Positions 8,532 to 17,322 of a stretch of DNA of 33,657 nt are shown in pieces. The stretch comes from CBFDBF01 sp050295355 (GTDB taxonomy: Bacteria; Pseudomonadota; Gammaproteobacteria; Chromatiales; Chromatiaceae), in assembly GCA_050295355.1 (NCBI GenBank), contig JBNKPL010000012.1, positions 1 to 33,657 on the forward strand. The letters are read 5' to 3'. Below the pieces are notes generated by a model. The model was not told the DNA's origin, did no database searches, and worked only from the letters and a program-made list of their open reading frames with translations. Made by a program: the position numbers and the translations under genes. Numbering within the stretch: position 1 is the stretch's first letter; each line of letters begins with the position of its first letter.

Positions 8532-10508
8532 GTGAATATCGGGAAACACATCAGCACCGCACTGCTCTGCCTGGCGCTGCTCCCGCTCCCCCTCAACGCC
8601 GCACCAGAGGACACCCGGGAAGTCCAGCGCGACCGCTTCCTGGCCGCTGAAAAGGCCTTGCAGCAGGGCGCCATCGGCCGCTTCCGCAAACTCGAATATC
8701 AACTCCAGGACTATCCCCTGCTCCCCTATCTGGAGTACCGGGAACTCCGTGGCCGCCTGACCAAAGCGAAGGATTCCGAGATACGGGAATTTCTCGACCG
8801 GCGGGCGGACACCCCCCTTGCCCTGCAACTGCGCCGCGCCTGGATGGACCGGCTGGCCGCCCAGGGGGACTGGAAACGCTACCTCGCCTTTTACCAGCCG
8901 GACTCAAGCATCCAGCGGCAGTGCCACTATCTGAACGCCCTGATCCATAGCGGCGAGAAAGAGAACGCATTTGCCCAGGTGAAGCCCATCTGGCTGCACG
9001 GCGACTCCCGCCCGGAGGCCTGTGACCCGGTCTTCAAGACCTGGCGCGAGGCCGGCAAGCTCACCACGGAACTGGTCTGGCAACGGATCGAGCTCGCCAT
9101 GGACGCGGAAAAGAGCAGTCTCGGCCGCTACCTGCAACGCTTCCTCCCCAGGCAGGAACGCAAATGGTTTGACCGCTGGCAAAAACTGCACAACACGCCC
9201 GACCGGGTGGCCACCATCAACCAATTGGACATCCCCGCCCCGCTGCAACAGAAGATCCTGGCGCACGCGGTCCAGCGTCTGGCGCGCAAGGACGGTGAAA
9301 AGGCGCGCTCGGCCTGGCACCGACTGTCTAAACTGTTCCCTTTCAGCTCATCCCAGACGGCGCGCGTGGAACATGCCCTGGCCCTGGCCATGATCCGCGA
9401 GGGCCATCCCAACCTCCTGAGTTACCTGGACGGAGTCAAACCCGAGCCGGACAACCAGCGATTGCTGGAGGCCCGGATCCGGGTCGCCCTTTCCAACCGC
9501 GACTGGCCGCGGCTGCTGCGCTGGATCTCGGAACTGCCGGAAGAGATGCGCAAGGAGGAGTCGTGGCGTTACTGGCGCGCCCGCGCCCTGGCCGTCCAGG
9601 GAGATGGGGAGAAGGCGAAAGCGTATTTTAAACAGCTGGCCGAAGAACGGAGCTACTACGGCTTTCTGGCCGCGGACCGGCTGGATATGGAGTACAACTT
9701 CGGCCACCAGCCGGTGACGGTGAACGCGCAACGCTTCCAGGAGTTGACCAGTCAGCCCGGCATTGAACGGGCGCAGGAGCTATTCGCCCTGGGCCGGTTG
9801 ATCGATGCGCGCCGGGAGTGGGAGGCCTCCACCCGGGATCTGGACAACGAATCCCTGCAAACGGCGGCCAAACTCGCCCACGACTGGGCCTGGCACGACC
9901 GCACCATCATGGCCCTGGCGCGGGCCAAGTCCTGGCACGACCTGGAGCTGCGCTTCCCGCTGAAACATCGTGATAACGTGGCATCCCGCGCCCAGGAGCG
10001 GCAGCTGGACAGCGCCTGGGTCTTTGCCGTGATACGCCAGGAGAGCGCCTTTATCCAGGATGCCCACTCCCGGGTCGGCGCCATGGGGCTGATGCAACTG
10101 ATGCCGCGCACCGCGCGGCATGTGGCGCAAAATCTGAAACGGCGCCCGCCCAGCCGCTCCGAACTGCTGCAGCCGGACACCAATATCGATCTGGGAACCG
10201 CCTATCTGCGGCAGATCATGGATCAGCAGGACGGCAATCTTGTACTGGCCACCGCCGCCTACAACGCGGGCCCACACCGGGTTCGCGCCTGGCTGCCGGA
10301 ACAGACCACCGACGCGGATCTGTGGGTGGAACTGGTGCCCTTTAAAGAGACACGCAAATACCTGAAACGGGTCCTCGCTTATTCGGTTATCTACCGCCAG
10401 CGCCTGGGGCTGGAGCCGCAGCGGCTGGCGGACAGTATGCCGCCGATCCAGCCGGTGGATACCCGCACCAGCAGCGTGACTGCTACCGCGAAGCCGGGGG
10501 CCAGTTAA
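8532..10508 (+). CDS. slt: Soluble lytic murein transglycosylase (Slt70-like)
   Basis: Periplasmic enzyme that cleaves the MurNAc-GlcNAc bond of peptidoglycan non-hydrolytically, giving 1,6-anhydroMurNAc ends. 658 residues, close to Slt70. An N-terminal signal peptide (ISTALLCLALLPLPLNA) precedes a long alpha-helical solenoid (~30-470). The C-terminal SLT domain has the catalytic glutamate near residue 504 in FAVIRQESAF, then SRVGAMGLMQLMPRTA and ATAAYNAGPHRVRAW. The start is GTG at 8532, with GGA about 8 nt upstream; no better in-frame start is seen. It ends 30 nt before the stop of the convergent rsd gene. Confidence 0.94.
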   Translation: MNIGKHISTALLCLALLPLPLNAAPEDTREVQRDRFLAAEKALQQGAIGRFRKLEYQLQDYPLLPYLEYRELRGRLTKAKDSEIREFLDRRADTPLALQLRRAWMDRLAAQGDWKRYLAFYQPDSSIQRQCHYLNALIHSGEKENAFAQVKPIWLHGDSRPEACDPVFKTWREAGKLTTELVWQRIELAMDAEKSSLGRYLQRFLPRQERKWFDRWQKLHNTPDRVATINQLDIPAPLQQKILAHAVQRLARKDGEKARSAWHRLSKLFPFSSSQTARVEHALALAMIREGHPNLLSYLDGVKPEPDNQRLLEARIRVALSNRDWPRLLRWISELPEEMRKEESWRYWRARALAVQGDGEKAKAYFKQLAEERSYYGFLAADRLDMEYNFGHQPVTVNAQRFQELTSQPGIERAQELFALGRLIDARREWEASTRDLDNESLQTAAKLAHDWAWHDRTIMALARAKSWHDLELRFPLKHRDNVASRAQERQLDSAWVFAVIRQESAFIQDAHSRVGAMGLMQLMPRTARHVAQNLKRRPPSRSELLQPDTNIDLGTAYLRQIMDQQDGNLVLATAAYNAGPHRVRAWLPEQTTDADLWVELVPFKETRKYLKRVLAYSVIYRQRLGLEPQRLADSMPPIQPVDTRTSSVTATAKPGAS

Positions 10509-10538
10509 AGGACGGGGGTTTACCCGGGCAGGGAGTGC

Positions 10539-10985
10539 TCACATCACCATGGCGGCGATCAGCCGGTCTTCCAACTCCACGCGAACAGCCAGCTCTTCAC
10601 CCAGATGGGACAAATCGTGCGGCAACGCATCCAGCGCAAGTTCGTGATCCGATGAGTCGTACTTGTCGTTAAAGGCCACCGCGGCGTCCGTTGCGGCCAC
10701 CACCCGCGGATAGACCTGCTGGGCGATATCCACCACGCCGTTGCGCCGCTCTTCACCGCGGGAGATCCGGTCGTAGATCTCGAAATGACCGAAGGCCATG
10801 TAATCCATAAGCACCTGACAGAACTCCCCCAGTTTCTCCCTCACCGGCTTGTCCGCGGAGTAGGGCTCAAGCCCCGCCACCTGACAGAAAAGCGCCAGCA
10901 TCTCCTGCCGCTCCGCCAGCAACTTATCAATCATATCCCTGCTGCGTGAACGCCGTTCCGTCTCTTTCTGTCTATTTATCGACAT
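10539..10985 (-). CDS. rsd: Rsd/AlgQ-family anti-sigma-70 regulator
   Basis: 148-residue cytosolic helical protein resembling Rsd (E. coli) and AlgQ (Pseudomonas), which bind region 4 of RpoD and shift RNA polymerase toward alternative sigma factors in stationary phase. Supporting stretches are MIDKLLAERQEMLALFCQVAG at the N-terminus (typical RxxMLxLxxxLAG), LGEFCQVLMDYMAFGHFEIY, and a C-terminal LSHLGEELAVRVELEDRLI helix. The ATG at 10985 is favoured over an in-frame TTG at 10994. The presumed target, rpoD, is at 25142 in the same window. Confidence 0.85.
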   Translation of the reverse strand: MSINRQKETERRSRSRDMIDKLLAERQEMLALFCQVAGLEPYSADKPVREKLGEFCQVLMDYMAFGHFEIYDRISRGEERRNGVVDIAQQVYPRVVAATDAAVAFNDKYDSSDHELALDALPHDLSHLGEELAVRVELEDRLIAAMVM

Positions 10986-11075
10986 AGTTATCAAACTCTT
11001 GCATCTCCCGGAATATGAAGATAATCACGATCTCCGCCCGCTGGCAAGCCGCGCCTTACTTTTTACTTTGAACAT

Positions 11076-11894
11076 TCAAGACAACAGCAGCCGGATTCCG
11101 ACCCCAAACAGCAGCAGGGCGAAAACCCGCCGCAGGGCAGCGACCGGAATGGTGTGGGCCAGCCGCGCCCCCAAAGGCGCAAACAGAAGCGAGGTGATGA
11201 CGATCCCCGGCAGGGCAGGTCCGTAAAGAAATCCGCTGCTGCCCGCGGGCAGGGCGGCATTCCCCCAGCCGACAACCAGAAAACCCACGCTGCCCGCCAG
11301 CGCAATGGGAAGTCCGCAGGCGGCCGAGGTGGCCACCGCATTGCGGATCGCCACCCCGTTCCAGTGCAGATAGGGCACGGTCATGGAACCGCCGCCGATG
11401 CCCACGATAGCGGAAACCGCTCCGATCAGACTTCCGGCCACAAACATCCCGGCCCGCCCCGGCAGGGAGCGATGGACCGCCACATCAAATCCAAACGCCA
11501 TCTGCATGCTGACCAGGATGGCGAAACCGGCAAACACCCGTTGCAGCCAAATGGTGGAGAGCAGATCGGCCAGCCAGGCCCCGCTCCATGCCCCCAGCAC
11601 GATGCCCGGCGTCAATAGACCCACCAGGCCCCACTGCACGGCGCCGCGCCGCTGATGCGCAATTATCGAAGAGATGGAGGTGACGATAATGGTGGCCAGG
11701 GAGGTGCCCACCGCCAGATGCATCACCGCCCCGGGATCCATCCCCTTGCCATTGAACAACCATAACAAGACCGGGACGATGATAAGACCGCCGCCCACCC
11801 CCAGCAGGCCGGCAAACAGGCCGGCCACCGCACCCAGCAGCAGATAGATCAGCAGATCGGGCCAGAGCAGGAGAGAGTTGAGGATTTCGGTCAA
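11076..11894 (-). CDS. TauE/SafE-family sulfite/organosulfonate exporter
   Basis: 272-residue inner-membrane protein with about eight hydrophobic segments and the two inverted-repeat signatures of the family: LLGAVAGLFAGLLGVGGG near the N-terminus and GSLIGAVSAIVGIGGGSMT at mid-length. TauE/SafE proteins are linked to export of sulfite or sulfonates; the substrate is not determined by sequence. The apparent start is TTG at 11894, preceded by CGGATATTCCG; no in-frame ATG lies between it and the first membrane segment, so the TTG is accepted with some doubt. Divergent from the NDUFA9-like gene. Confidence 0.88.
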   Translation of the reverse strand: MTEILNSLLLWPDLLIYLLLGAVAGLFAGLLGVGGGLIIVPVLLWLFNGKGMDPGAVMHLAVGTSLATIIVTSISSIIAHQRRGAVQWGLVGLLTPGIVLGAWSGAWLADLLSTIWLQRVFAGFAILVSMQMAFGFDVAVHRSLPGRAGMFVAGSLIGAVSAIVGIGGGSMTVPYLHWNGVAIRNAVATSAACGLPIALAGSVGFLVVGWGNAALPAGSSGFLYGPALPGIVITSLLFAPLGARLAHTIPVAALRRVFALLLFGVGIRLLLS

Positions 11895-11984
11895 CGGAAT
11901 ATCCGATAGCGGCTATATTTTTATAAACCCGGATTGAATCGCAGAACCGGCCCGGAAGCAAACCATCCGGAAGGGAATTCAGAC

Positions 11985-12929
11985 ATGACTACAAAAAGAG
12001 TAGTGATCTTCGGCGGCACCGGCTTTGTGGGCCGTCATCTCATCGCCCGCCTCCAGTCCAGAGGCATTTGCTGCCGCATCCCCACCCGCAACCCTCACCG
12101 CCACCACGCACTGAAAATGGGGCTCGGGGTGGAGCTGGTCTCCGCGAACCTCCCCTCCCGGGAGGGCCGGGACCAACTGCTGCGGGGGTGTGACGCGGCA
12201 ATCAATCTGGTGGGCATACTGAACGAGGGGCGCAGCAGCAACTGTTTTAAAGATCTTCACCTGCGCTTTCCCTATCGGCTGCTGGAGGCCTGCCAGAGGA
12301 CGGGCGTCAAACGGCTGCTCCATATGAGCGCCCTGAACGCCAGCGAGGAGGGGCCCAGCAAATACCTGCGATCCAAAGGCATGGCGGAGGCCAAGCTGCT
12401 GGAGCAGTCCGGCCCGGTGCGGGTAACGGCGTTCCGGCCCTCGGTGATCTTCGGCCACGACGACAGCTTCTTCAACCGCTTCGCCCAACTGCTGCGGCTC
12501 CCCGGCCCCTTCCCCCTCGCCTGCCCCGAGGCCCGTTTCGCCCCGGTCCATGTGGAGGATGTGGCGGAGGCCTTCGTCCGGGCGCTGGATGATCCCGCCA
12601 CCTGGGGTCACAGCTACGACCTGTGCGGACCGCGCGACTTTTCCTTGCGGGAACTGGTCCAGTACACCGCCCGCATGCAGGGCCGAAACAAGAGGATAGT
12701 GGGTCTGCCGGACGGGGCCTCCAGACTCCAGGCGCGGCTGCTCGGACTGCTTCCGGGCAAACCCTTCAGCTATGACAACTACCTCTCCATGCAGGTGGAC
12801 AGTGTTTGTCAGGGGAACGGCCTGGGCGCCCTCGGTATCCGCGCCACGGACGTGGACGCGGTGGTCCCCTACTATCTGGGAGGACGTTCGGAGCGGGGAC
12901 GCTATATGCAGCTACGGCGTCAAATCTGA
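11985..12929 (+). CDS. Atypical short-chain reductase, complex I NDUFA9-subunit-like
   Basis: 314-residue NAD(P)-binding protein of the extended/atypical SDR group. The N-terminal Rossmann motif is VVIFGGTGFVGRHLIARL. Further family segments are INLVGILNEG, LLHMSALNASEEGPSKYLRSKGMAEAKLL (a YxxxK-type site: Tyr-Leu-Arg-Ser-Lys) and VTAFRPSVIFGHDDSFFNRFAQLLR, the last being very typical of NDUFA9-like proteins. In mitochondria NDUFA9 is a complex I accessory subunit; in bacteria the role is unproven. A strong GGAAGGGA ribosome site precedes the ATG at 11985, so the longer frame from 11934 is rejected. The 3' end overlaps the convergent aminopeptidase gene by 18 nt. Confidence 0.88.
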   Translation: MTTKRVVIFGGTGFVGRHLIARLQSRGICCRIPTRNPHRHHALKMGLGVELVSANLPSREGRDQLLRGCDAAINLVGILNEGRSSNCFKDLHLRFPYRLLEACQRTGVKRLLHMSALNASEEGPSKYLRSKGMAEAKLLEQSGPVRVTAFRPSVIFGHDDSFFNRFAQLLRLPGPFPLACPEARFAPVHVEDVAEAFVRALDDPATWGHSYDLCGPRDFSLRELVQYTARMQGRNKRIVGLPDGASRLQARLLGLLPGKPFSYDNYLSMQVDSVCQGNGLGALGIRATDVDAVVPYYLGGRSERGRYMQLRRQI

Positions 12930-13967
12930 AGCCGACAGCGCCTGCAACCTGCGGTTCCGCTCCTCCGCGGGCAGGGCCGCCAGCTCCTCACACCGCTCAT
13001 AGAACTGCGCAAGCCGGCCGCCGGATTGTTTCAGCAGTACCTGAAAGGCGGGCACCCACTGCTCATAGGTGGTGATGGAGGCGAGGTGGGCGTTGTTCAG
13101 TTCCCGCTCAAACCAGCGGTCAAAGCCGCGGTCACCGTCCCAGCTTTTTTTCAACTCGGCATACTCCGCCCGCAGCTGTGCAAACGGTCGCGCCTTCTCC
13201 CGGCGCATCGCCTCGGGCGGCAGCTCCCGGGCATAGAGCGCCTGCAGCCGCTGCCGTGTGCGCAACACCAGCTCAATAAACTTCCGCTCCCGCTGCTCCC
13301 CGTGGCGCCGCTTCTCTTCCCCCACCGCATCACCACGGTGGCGAAACCAGCGCTCCATACCGGCCCGCTCCACCGTCATGGCGAAGGCCTCGTTGAAGGC
13401 GCTGTCGCCCGGAAGATAGAGCCGCTGATGGGCCAACTCATGAAACATCAGCCCCGCCAGACTCCCCTCCGGCCAGTGGATCACGGTGCTGGGCAGAGGG
13501 TCGTCGAACCACCCCAGGGTGGAGTAGGCGGGAACCGCCTCCACGGCCACATCAAGCCCTTCCCTGCGCAACCCTCGCGCAAACTCCTCCGCCTCCGCCT
13601 GATCGAAATAGCCGCGGTAGCTGGCGCATCCCACCACCGGATAGCACCACTCCCGGGGCACCATGGAAAACTCCGGCGTGGCCACCACACTCCACACCAC
13701 CGCCTCCCGCTCAATATCCGCATAGCTGCGGTAGCTGTCGTTGGCGGGGAGATGAAGCTGGCTGACGGAGAAGTCCCGCATGACGGAGACCAGCTCCAGC
13801 CGCCGCCGCAACTCGGGAGAGGTTTCGGGATTCGCTATGACCTCTTCAATGGAGCGGCTCTTGCCCATCAGCTCCAGATGACCGCCCACAGACTGACGGT
13901 AATAGCCGATGGTGCTACAGCCGGACAGGACGGCCAGCACTACGATCAGGAGAATCCGAACATACAT
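12912..13967 (-). CDS. Lipoprotein zinc aminopeptidase (COG4324-like)
   Basis: 351-residue predicted lipoprotein. The N-terminus YVRILLIVVLAVLSGCSTIGY has a lipobox (LSGC, lipidated Cys17), placing it on the periplasmic side of a membrane. A zinc-peptidase motif HELAHQ lies at ~176-181, with NEAFAMTVE downstream likely giving the third ligand; this is the arrangement of the putative aminopeptidase family COG4324. Substrate unknown. Two starts are possible: ATG 13967 (used; gives a compact lipoprotein signal) and ATG 13997, which adds ten residues and almost touches the divergent cca start at 14005. Neither has a well-placed ribosome site. Confidence 0.82.
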   Translation of the reverse strand: MYVRILLIVVLAVLSGCSTIGYYRQSVGGHLELMGKSRSIEEVIANPETSPELRRRLELVSVMRDFSVSQLHLPANDSYRSYADIEREAVVWSVVATPEFSMVPREWCYPVVGCASYRGYFDQAEAEEFARGLRREGLDVAVEAVPAYSTLGWFDDPLPSTVIHWPEGSLAGLMFHELAHQRLYLPGDSAFNEAFAMTVERAGMERWFRHRGDAVGEEKRRHGEQRERKFIELVLRTRQRLQALYARELPPEAMRREKARPFAQLRAEYAELKKSWDGDRGFDRWFERELNNAHLASITTYEQWVPAFQVLLKQSGGRLAQFYERCEELAALPAEERNRRLQALSASDLTP

Positions 13968-14004
13968 GTTGGAGACAGTAGCACGCCGGGTTAGCATCTT
14001 CCGA

Positions 14005-15201
14005 ATGAAGATCTATCTGGTGGGCGGCGCGGTACGGGACCAGCTGCTGGGGCTTCCGGTCAGCGAACGGGACTGGCTGGTGACCGGGGCCTCGGAGCAG
14101 GAACTGCTGCGCCTGGGCTATAGGCAAGTAGGCAAGGAGTTCCCGGTATTCCTCCACCCGAAGAGTCATGAGGAGCATGCCCTGCCGCGCGGACAAGAGG
14201 ACGGCGACAATGCCCTGGAAGCGGACCTGCAAAGGCGCGACCTCACCATCAACGCCCTGGCCCTGGATGATGAGGGCAACCTGATCGATCCTTGCGGGGG
14301 CCGGGAGGATCTGGAACAGCGGATCCTGCGCCACACCCCCGCCTTCCGCGACGACCCCATCCGCCTGCTGCGACTGGCCCGCTTCGCGGCCCGCTACCAC
14401 GCCCTCGGGTTCCGTATCGCCGAGGAGACCCTGGCGCTATGCCGCCGGATGGTCGAAGAGGGTGAGCTGGATGCACTGGTGCCGGAACGGGTGTTCGCGG
14501 AGATCGCCCGCGCCCTGGAGGGGGACAGCCCGATGGAGTTCTTCCGCGCCCTGCGGGCGTGCGGCGCCCTGGCGGCGATACTGCCGGAGCTGGAGCGCCT
14601 GTTCGGCGTCCCGCAGCCGCCAGAGCATCACCCGGAGATCGACAGCGGTCTCCACTCCCTGCTGGTGCTGGAGCAGGCGTGCCGACTGAGCAAAGAGCCG
14701 GAGGTGCGTTTCGCCGCCCTGCTGCACGACCTAGGCAAGGGTGCCACACCGCCGGAGAAGTGGCCGCGCCACATCGCCCATGAGGAGCGGGGAGTCACCC
14801 TGATCGAAGGGTTATGTGAGCGCCTGCGGGTCCCCAACCGCTGGCGGGAGCTGGCGGTGATCGCCTCCCGTTATCACCTGCGCTGTCATCGGGCGCTGGA
14901 GATGCGCGATGTGACCCTGCACAAGATGCTCACCGCCCTGGACGCCCTGCGCCGGCCGGAACGTTTCGAACAACTGCTGTTGATCTGCGAGGCGGATATG
15001 CGCGGCCGCAGTGGGTTTGAGGAACGTGACTATCCCCAGGCCGGGTTCCTGCGCGCCCTCCTGAAGGCGGTGCAAGATGTGAATGTGGGCGCAATCGCCG
15101 AGGCCTGCGCAAAAAAGGCGGATATCCCGGAGGCCATTCAGCGGGCGCAACAACAGGCTATAGCCGCCTTTCGTAAAGACCACAAAAGCGGCCTGTCGTA
15201 G
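14005..15201 (+). CDS. cca: tRNA nucleotidyltransferase (Cca-like) with HD domain and shortened catalytic loop
   Basis: 398-residue class II nucleotidyltransferase that builds or repairs the tRNA 3' CCA end. It aligns with E. coli Cca along its whole length: KIYLVGGAVRDQLLGLPV (motif A), QRRDLTINALALDD (motif B, RRD 77-79), LRLARFAARY, and a C-terminal HD phosphohydrolase domain (His241-Asp242 in ALLHDLGKG). Two oddities are seen. The metal motif reads ERD (21-23) where E. coli has DRD. Between EEHAL (56-60) and RRD there are only 16 residues against 29 in E. coli, so the RTERK...GF flexible loop is gone. In this family loss of that loop is associated with CC-adding activity. The frame is intact. 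The ATG at 14005 is the conserved start; the second CACAGAG repeat follows. Confidence 0.92.
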   Translation: MKIYLVGGAVRDQLLGLPVSERDWLVTGASEQELLRLGYRQVGKEFPVFLHPKSHEEHALPRGQEDGDNALEADLQRRDLTINALALDDEGNLIDPCGGREDLEQRILRHTPAFRDDPIRLLRLARFAARYHALGFRIAEETLALCRRMVEEGELDALVPERVFAEIARALEGDSPMEFFRALRACGALAAILPELERLFGVPQPPEHHPEIDSGLHSLLVLEQACRLSKEPEVRFAALLHDLGKGATPPEKWPRHIAHEERGVTLIEGLCERLRVPNRWRELAVIASRYHLRCHRALEMRDVTLHKMLTALDALRRPERFEQLLLICEADMRGRSGFEERDYPQAGFLRALLKAVQDVNVGAIAEACAKKADIPEAIQRAQQQAIAAFRKDHKSGLS

Positions 15202-15247
15202 TGTGGGAGCCTACCCGCCCAGTGGTGGGCCATTCAAAATAATCTTT

Positions 15248-15317
15248 GCCACAGAGCTCACAGAGGACACAGAGGTAAAAATACAAAACCCTCCGTGTCC
15301 TCTGTGAGCTCTGTGGC
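15248..15317. repeat. Dispersed CACAGAG inverted repeat, locus B (near-perfect hairpin)
   Basis: Left arm 15248-15275 and right arm 15290-15317 are complementary at 27 of 28 positions, separated by a 14-nt A-rich loop. Each arm is built of CACAGAG/CTCTGTG words spaced about 9 nt apart. It lies in the 144-nt convergent gap between cca and a lipoprotein gene and could serve as a bidirectional transcription barrier. The rest of the gap (15202-15247) has a short GTGGGAGCC/GTGGGCC stretch without clear pairing. Confidence 0.9.
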
Positions 15318-15345
15318 TACAAAAAACATTTGCTTACGAGCAGCC

Positions 15346-16065
15346 TCAGATCGGGAAGAAAATCGCCGTGGCCACGGACTGAATCACGTTCTTGATCCGG
15401 CGGTTGGTCCCCTCCGCCACGATCCGGGCGGAGCTGTCCTGCAGGGAGATCAGCTTGCCGAAGATACGTTCGAAGCTGAGGTTGTTTATCTCTCCGCCAG
15501 TCTCGTTACTGACCAGGAACAGGTTGCCCGCGCTGTCGCGGTCGTTGCTCAGTTTCCAGACGGTGATCTCGATATTGCGCGCGCTGTAGTAGATCTTCTG
15601 CGGCTCCAACTCATCCAGCAGATAGATCTCCTGCTTGCCGTTGTAGGAGTCCATGATCATGCCGCGCAATCCTTCGATCAGGGCGAGCACCCGGTCCCCT
15701 TCAAACTTTTCGTCAAAGGCGAGATACATGGCGTCGATGGAGCGTTTCCCCTTCAACTCCGGAAACCAGACGGCGCGGTGATCACCGAACACCGTCCCTA
15801 CCGCATACTCCAGGCTCTCATGCCCCCCCTTGCGCCACTCATTGGGGTTGCGGCGATAGAGCTTCTCCATCAGCAGCTTCAGGTGCTCCATGGCATAGCC
15901 GATCTGGATCTCGATCACGATATCCACGTCGCTCTTGCCGAGTTGCTTCACTTCAAAGGGCCGCACCTTCACTGGCTCATGCTGGGTGTTGTGCTGCTGC
16001 ATCGCCTGGCAGGCGGCGAGGGAAAGGGAGAGGAGAAATAGGGCGATTTTTTTATAGACGTTCAC
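15346..16065 (-). CDS. Uncharacterised lipoprotein
   Basis: 239 residues beginning with a lipoprotein signal: basic VYKK, hydrophobic ALFLLSLSLA, then the lipobox LAAC (Cys19). The mature part is hydrophilic and mixed alpha/beta, with IGYAMEHLKLLMEKLYRRNP and YSARNIEITVWKLSNDRDSAG segments. I recognise no domain. The start is GTG at 16065, preceded by GAGAGA, and lies inside the 3' end of the MidA-like gene (14-nt overlap), so translation is probably coupled. It is the last gene of a two-gene operon and ends 28 nt before the locus B hairpin. Confidence 0.78.
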   Translation of the reverse strand: MNVYKKIALFLLSLSLAACQAMQQHNTQHEPVKVRPFEVKQLGKSDVDIVIEIQIGYAMEHLKLLMEKLYRRNPNEWRKGGHESLEYAVGTVFGDHRAVWFPELKGKRSIDAMYLAFDEKFEGDRVLALIEGLRGMIMDSYNGKQEIYLLDELEPQKIYYSARNIEITVWKLSNDRDSAGNLFLVSNETGGEINNLSFERIFGKLISLQDSSARIVAEGTNRRIKNVIQSVATAIFFPI

Positions 16066-17248
16066 GCTGATCTCTCATGCTGAAACCGATTAATGGTCCT
16101 GGGACCCCCCGGGTCAGGGCGAGCACCTTGAACCGCTCGCCCATCTCTGTGGGTAGGGTAAGCCGTTTTACGCCCTGTGCCAAATCTATATATGTAGAAG
16201 TATCTGAGGGATCGGCCGCGTTCATCACCTGGTCCAGACCACAGCCGATGAGAAAAAAGGCCTGGGTGGAGTAGCCGCTCACCTCCAGTCCGGCCGCCCG
16301 GCCCGCCTCCGCCACGGCGGTGAAATCCACATGGGCGGTAATGTCCTGCAGACCGGGATAGACCAGCGGGTCGGGATGGGCGCGGTGGCGATAGTGGCAC
16401 ATGAGGGTCCCGGCGAAGCGCTGGGGATGATAAAAGTCCGCGCGCGAGTATCCGTAATCGATAAGCAGCACCACCCCGGCCTCCAGGAACGCACCCACAC
16501 TCGCCATCCAGGGTCCCAGCCGCAGGTTGATCTCCGACTCGAAACCCTCCGCCAGGGGTATCCCCAGCTTATTCAGCGCCGCTACCAGACCCGGACTTTC
16601 AGCCGGCCGCCAGCTATTCTCAAAACGCCCGCCACTCCAGGTCACGAACTGTTCCCGCGGACCTTCCGCTTCCATACGGAAGCGGTGCACGGGCATGGCG
16701 TCCAGCAGCTCATTGGCCACCACCACGCCGCAAAATCCGTTGACGGGTTCCGCATCCAGCCACTCCACCCGATCCGCCAGATGGGGCAGTTGTTCCCGTA
16801 CGGTCTCCTGCTGACGCTGACGCAGATCGGGGCTCAGCTCCAGGATCAGATAACGCTCGGGGAGCGCCTGCAGGTTCTCCAGCTCCCGCAGCAAATCCAC
16901 CGCCAGGCGGCCGCTGCCCGCGCCGAACTCCAGCAACTCTCCCCCCCCGAGCTGTTCCAGCACCTGCCGCACCTGGCGCGCCAGGCAACGGCCGAACACG
17001 GGGGAGATCTCGGGGGCGGTGACGAAATCCCCGGCCGGGCCGAATTTGCGCGCCCCGGCGGTGTAATAACCCAGTCCCGGGGCATAGAGCGCCAGCTCCA
17101 TATAGCGGTCGAAGGGGATGGCGCCGCCACGGCGCTCCATCTCCTCCACCACAGCCGCCACCAGCCGTTCGCTATGGGCACGGGCCTCCGGGCCGGGCGC
17201 GGGCAGTTCAGAGAGTGGGTCACGTCTGGAAGGCGTGGATGCTGGCAA
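16052..17248 (-). CDS. MidA/NDUFAF7-like SAM-dependent methyltransferase
   Basis: 398-residue class I methyltransferase. FDRYMELALYAPGLGYY and GDFVTAPEISPVFGRCLA near residues 45-95 are signature stretches of the COG1565/MidA family, followed by the SAM-binding motif LLEFGAGSGRLAVDLL and LILELSPDLR. The human relative NDUFAF7 dimethylates an arginine of the complex I subunit NDUFS2; the bacterial role is not established. The start is TTG at 17248, chosen because AGGAG (complement of 17255-17259) sits right before it. It overlaps the downstream lipoprotein gene by 14 nt. An NDUFA9-like gene lies ~4 kb away. Confidence 0.88.
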   Translation of the reverse strand: MPASTPSRRDPLSELPAPGPEARAHSERLVAAVVEEMERRGGAIPFDRYMELALYAPGLGYYTAGARKFGPAGDFVTAPEISPVFGRCLARQVRQVLEQLGGGELLEFGAGSGRLAVDLLRELENLQALPERYLILELSPDLRQRQQETVREQLPHLADRVEWLDAEPVNGFCGVVVANELLDAMPVHRFRMEAEGPREQFVTWSGGRFENSWRPAESPGLVAALNKLGIPLAEGFESEINLRLGPWMASVGAFLEAGVVLLIDYGYSRADFYHPQRFAGTLMCHYRHRAHPDPLVYPGLQDITAHVDFTAVAEAGRAAGLEVSGYSTQAFFLIGCGLDQVMNAADPSDTSTYIDLAQGVKRLTLPTEMGERFKVLALTRGVPGPLIGFSMRDQRERL

Positions 17249-17322
17249 TGTGTTCTCCTGCTACTATCGTAATGATTAGAGTCCGGCCTGCGGCAGTACC
17301 AGTTTACCATTGGAGATAAACC

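Noticed and set aside
15248..15317. CACAGAG words at regular spacing as a CRISPR array
   Set aside because: The units are 7 nt with 2-nt spacers, arranged as an inverted repeat, and there are no cas genes.
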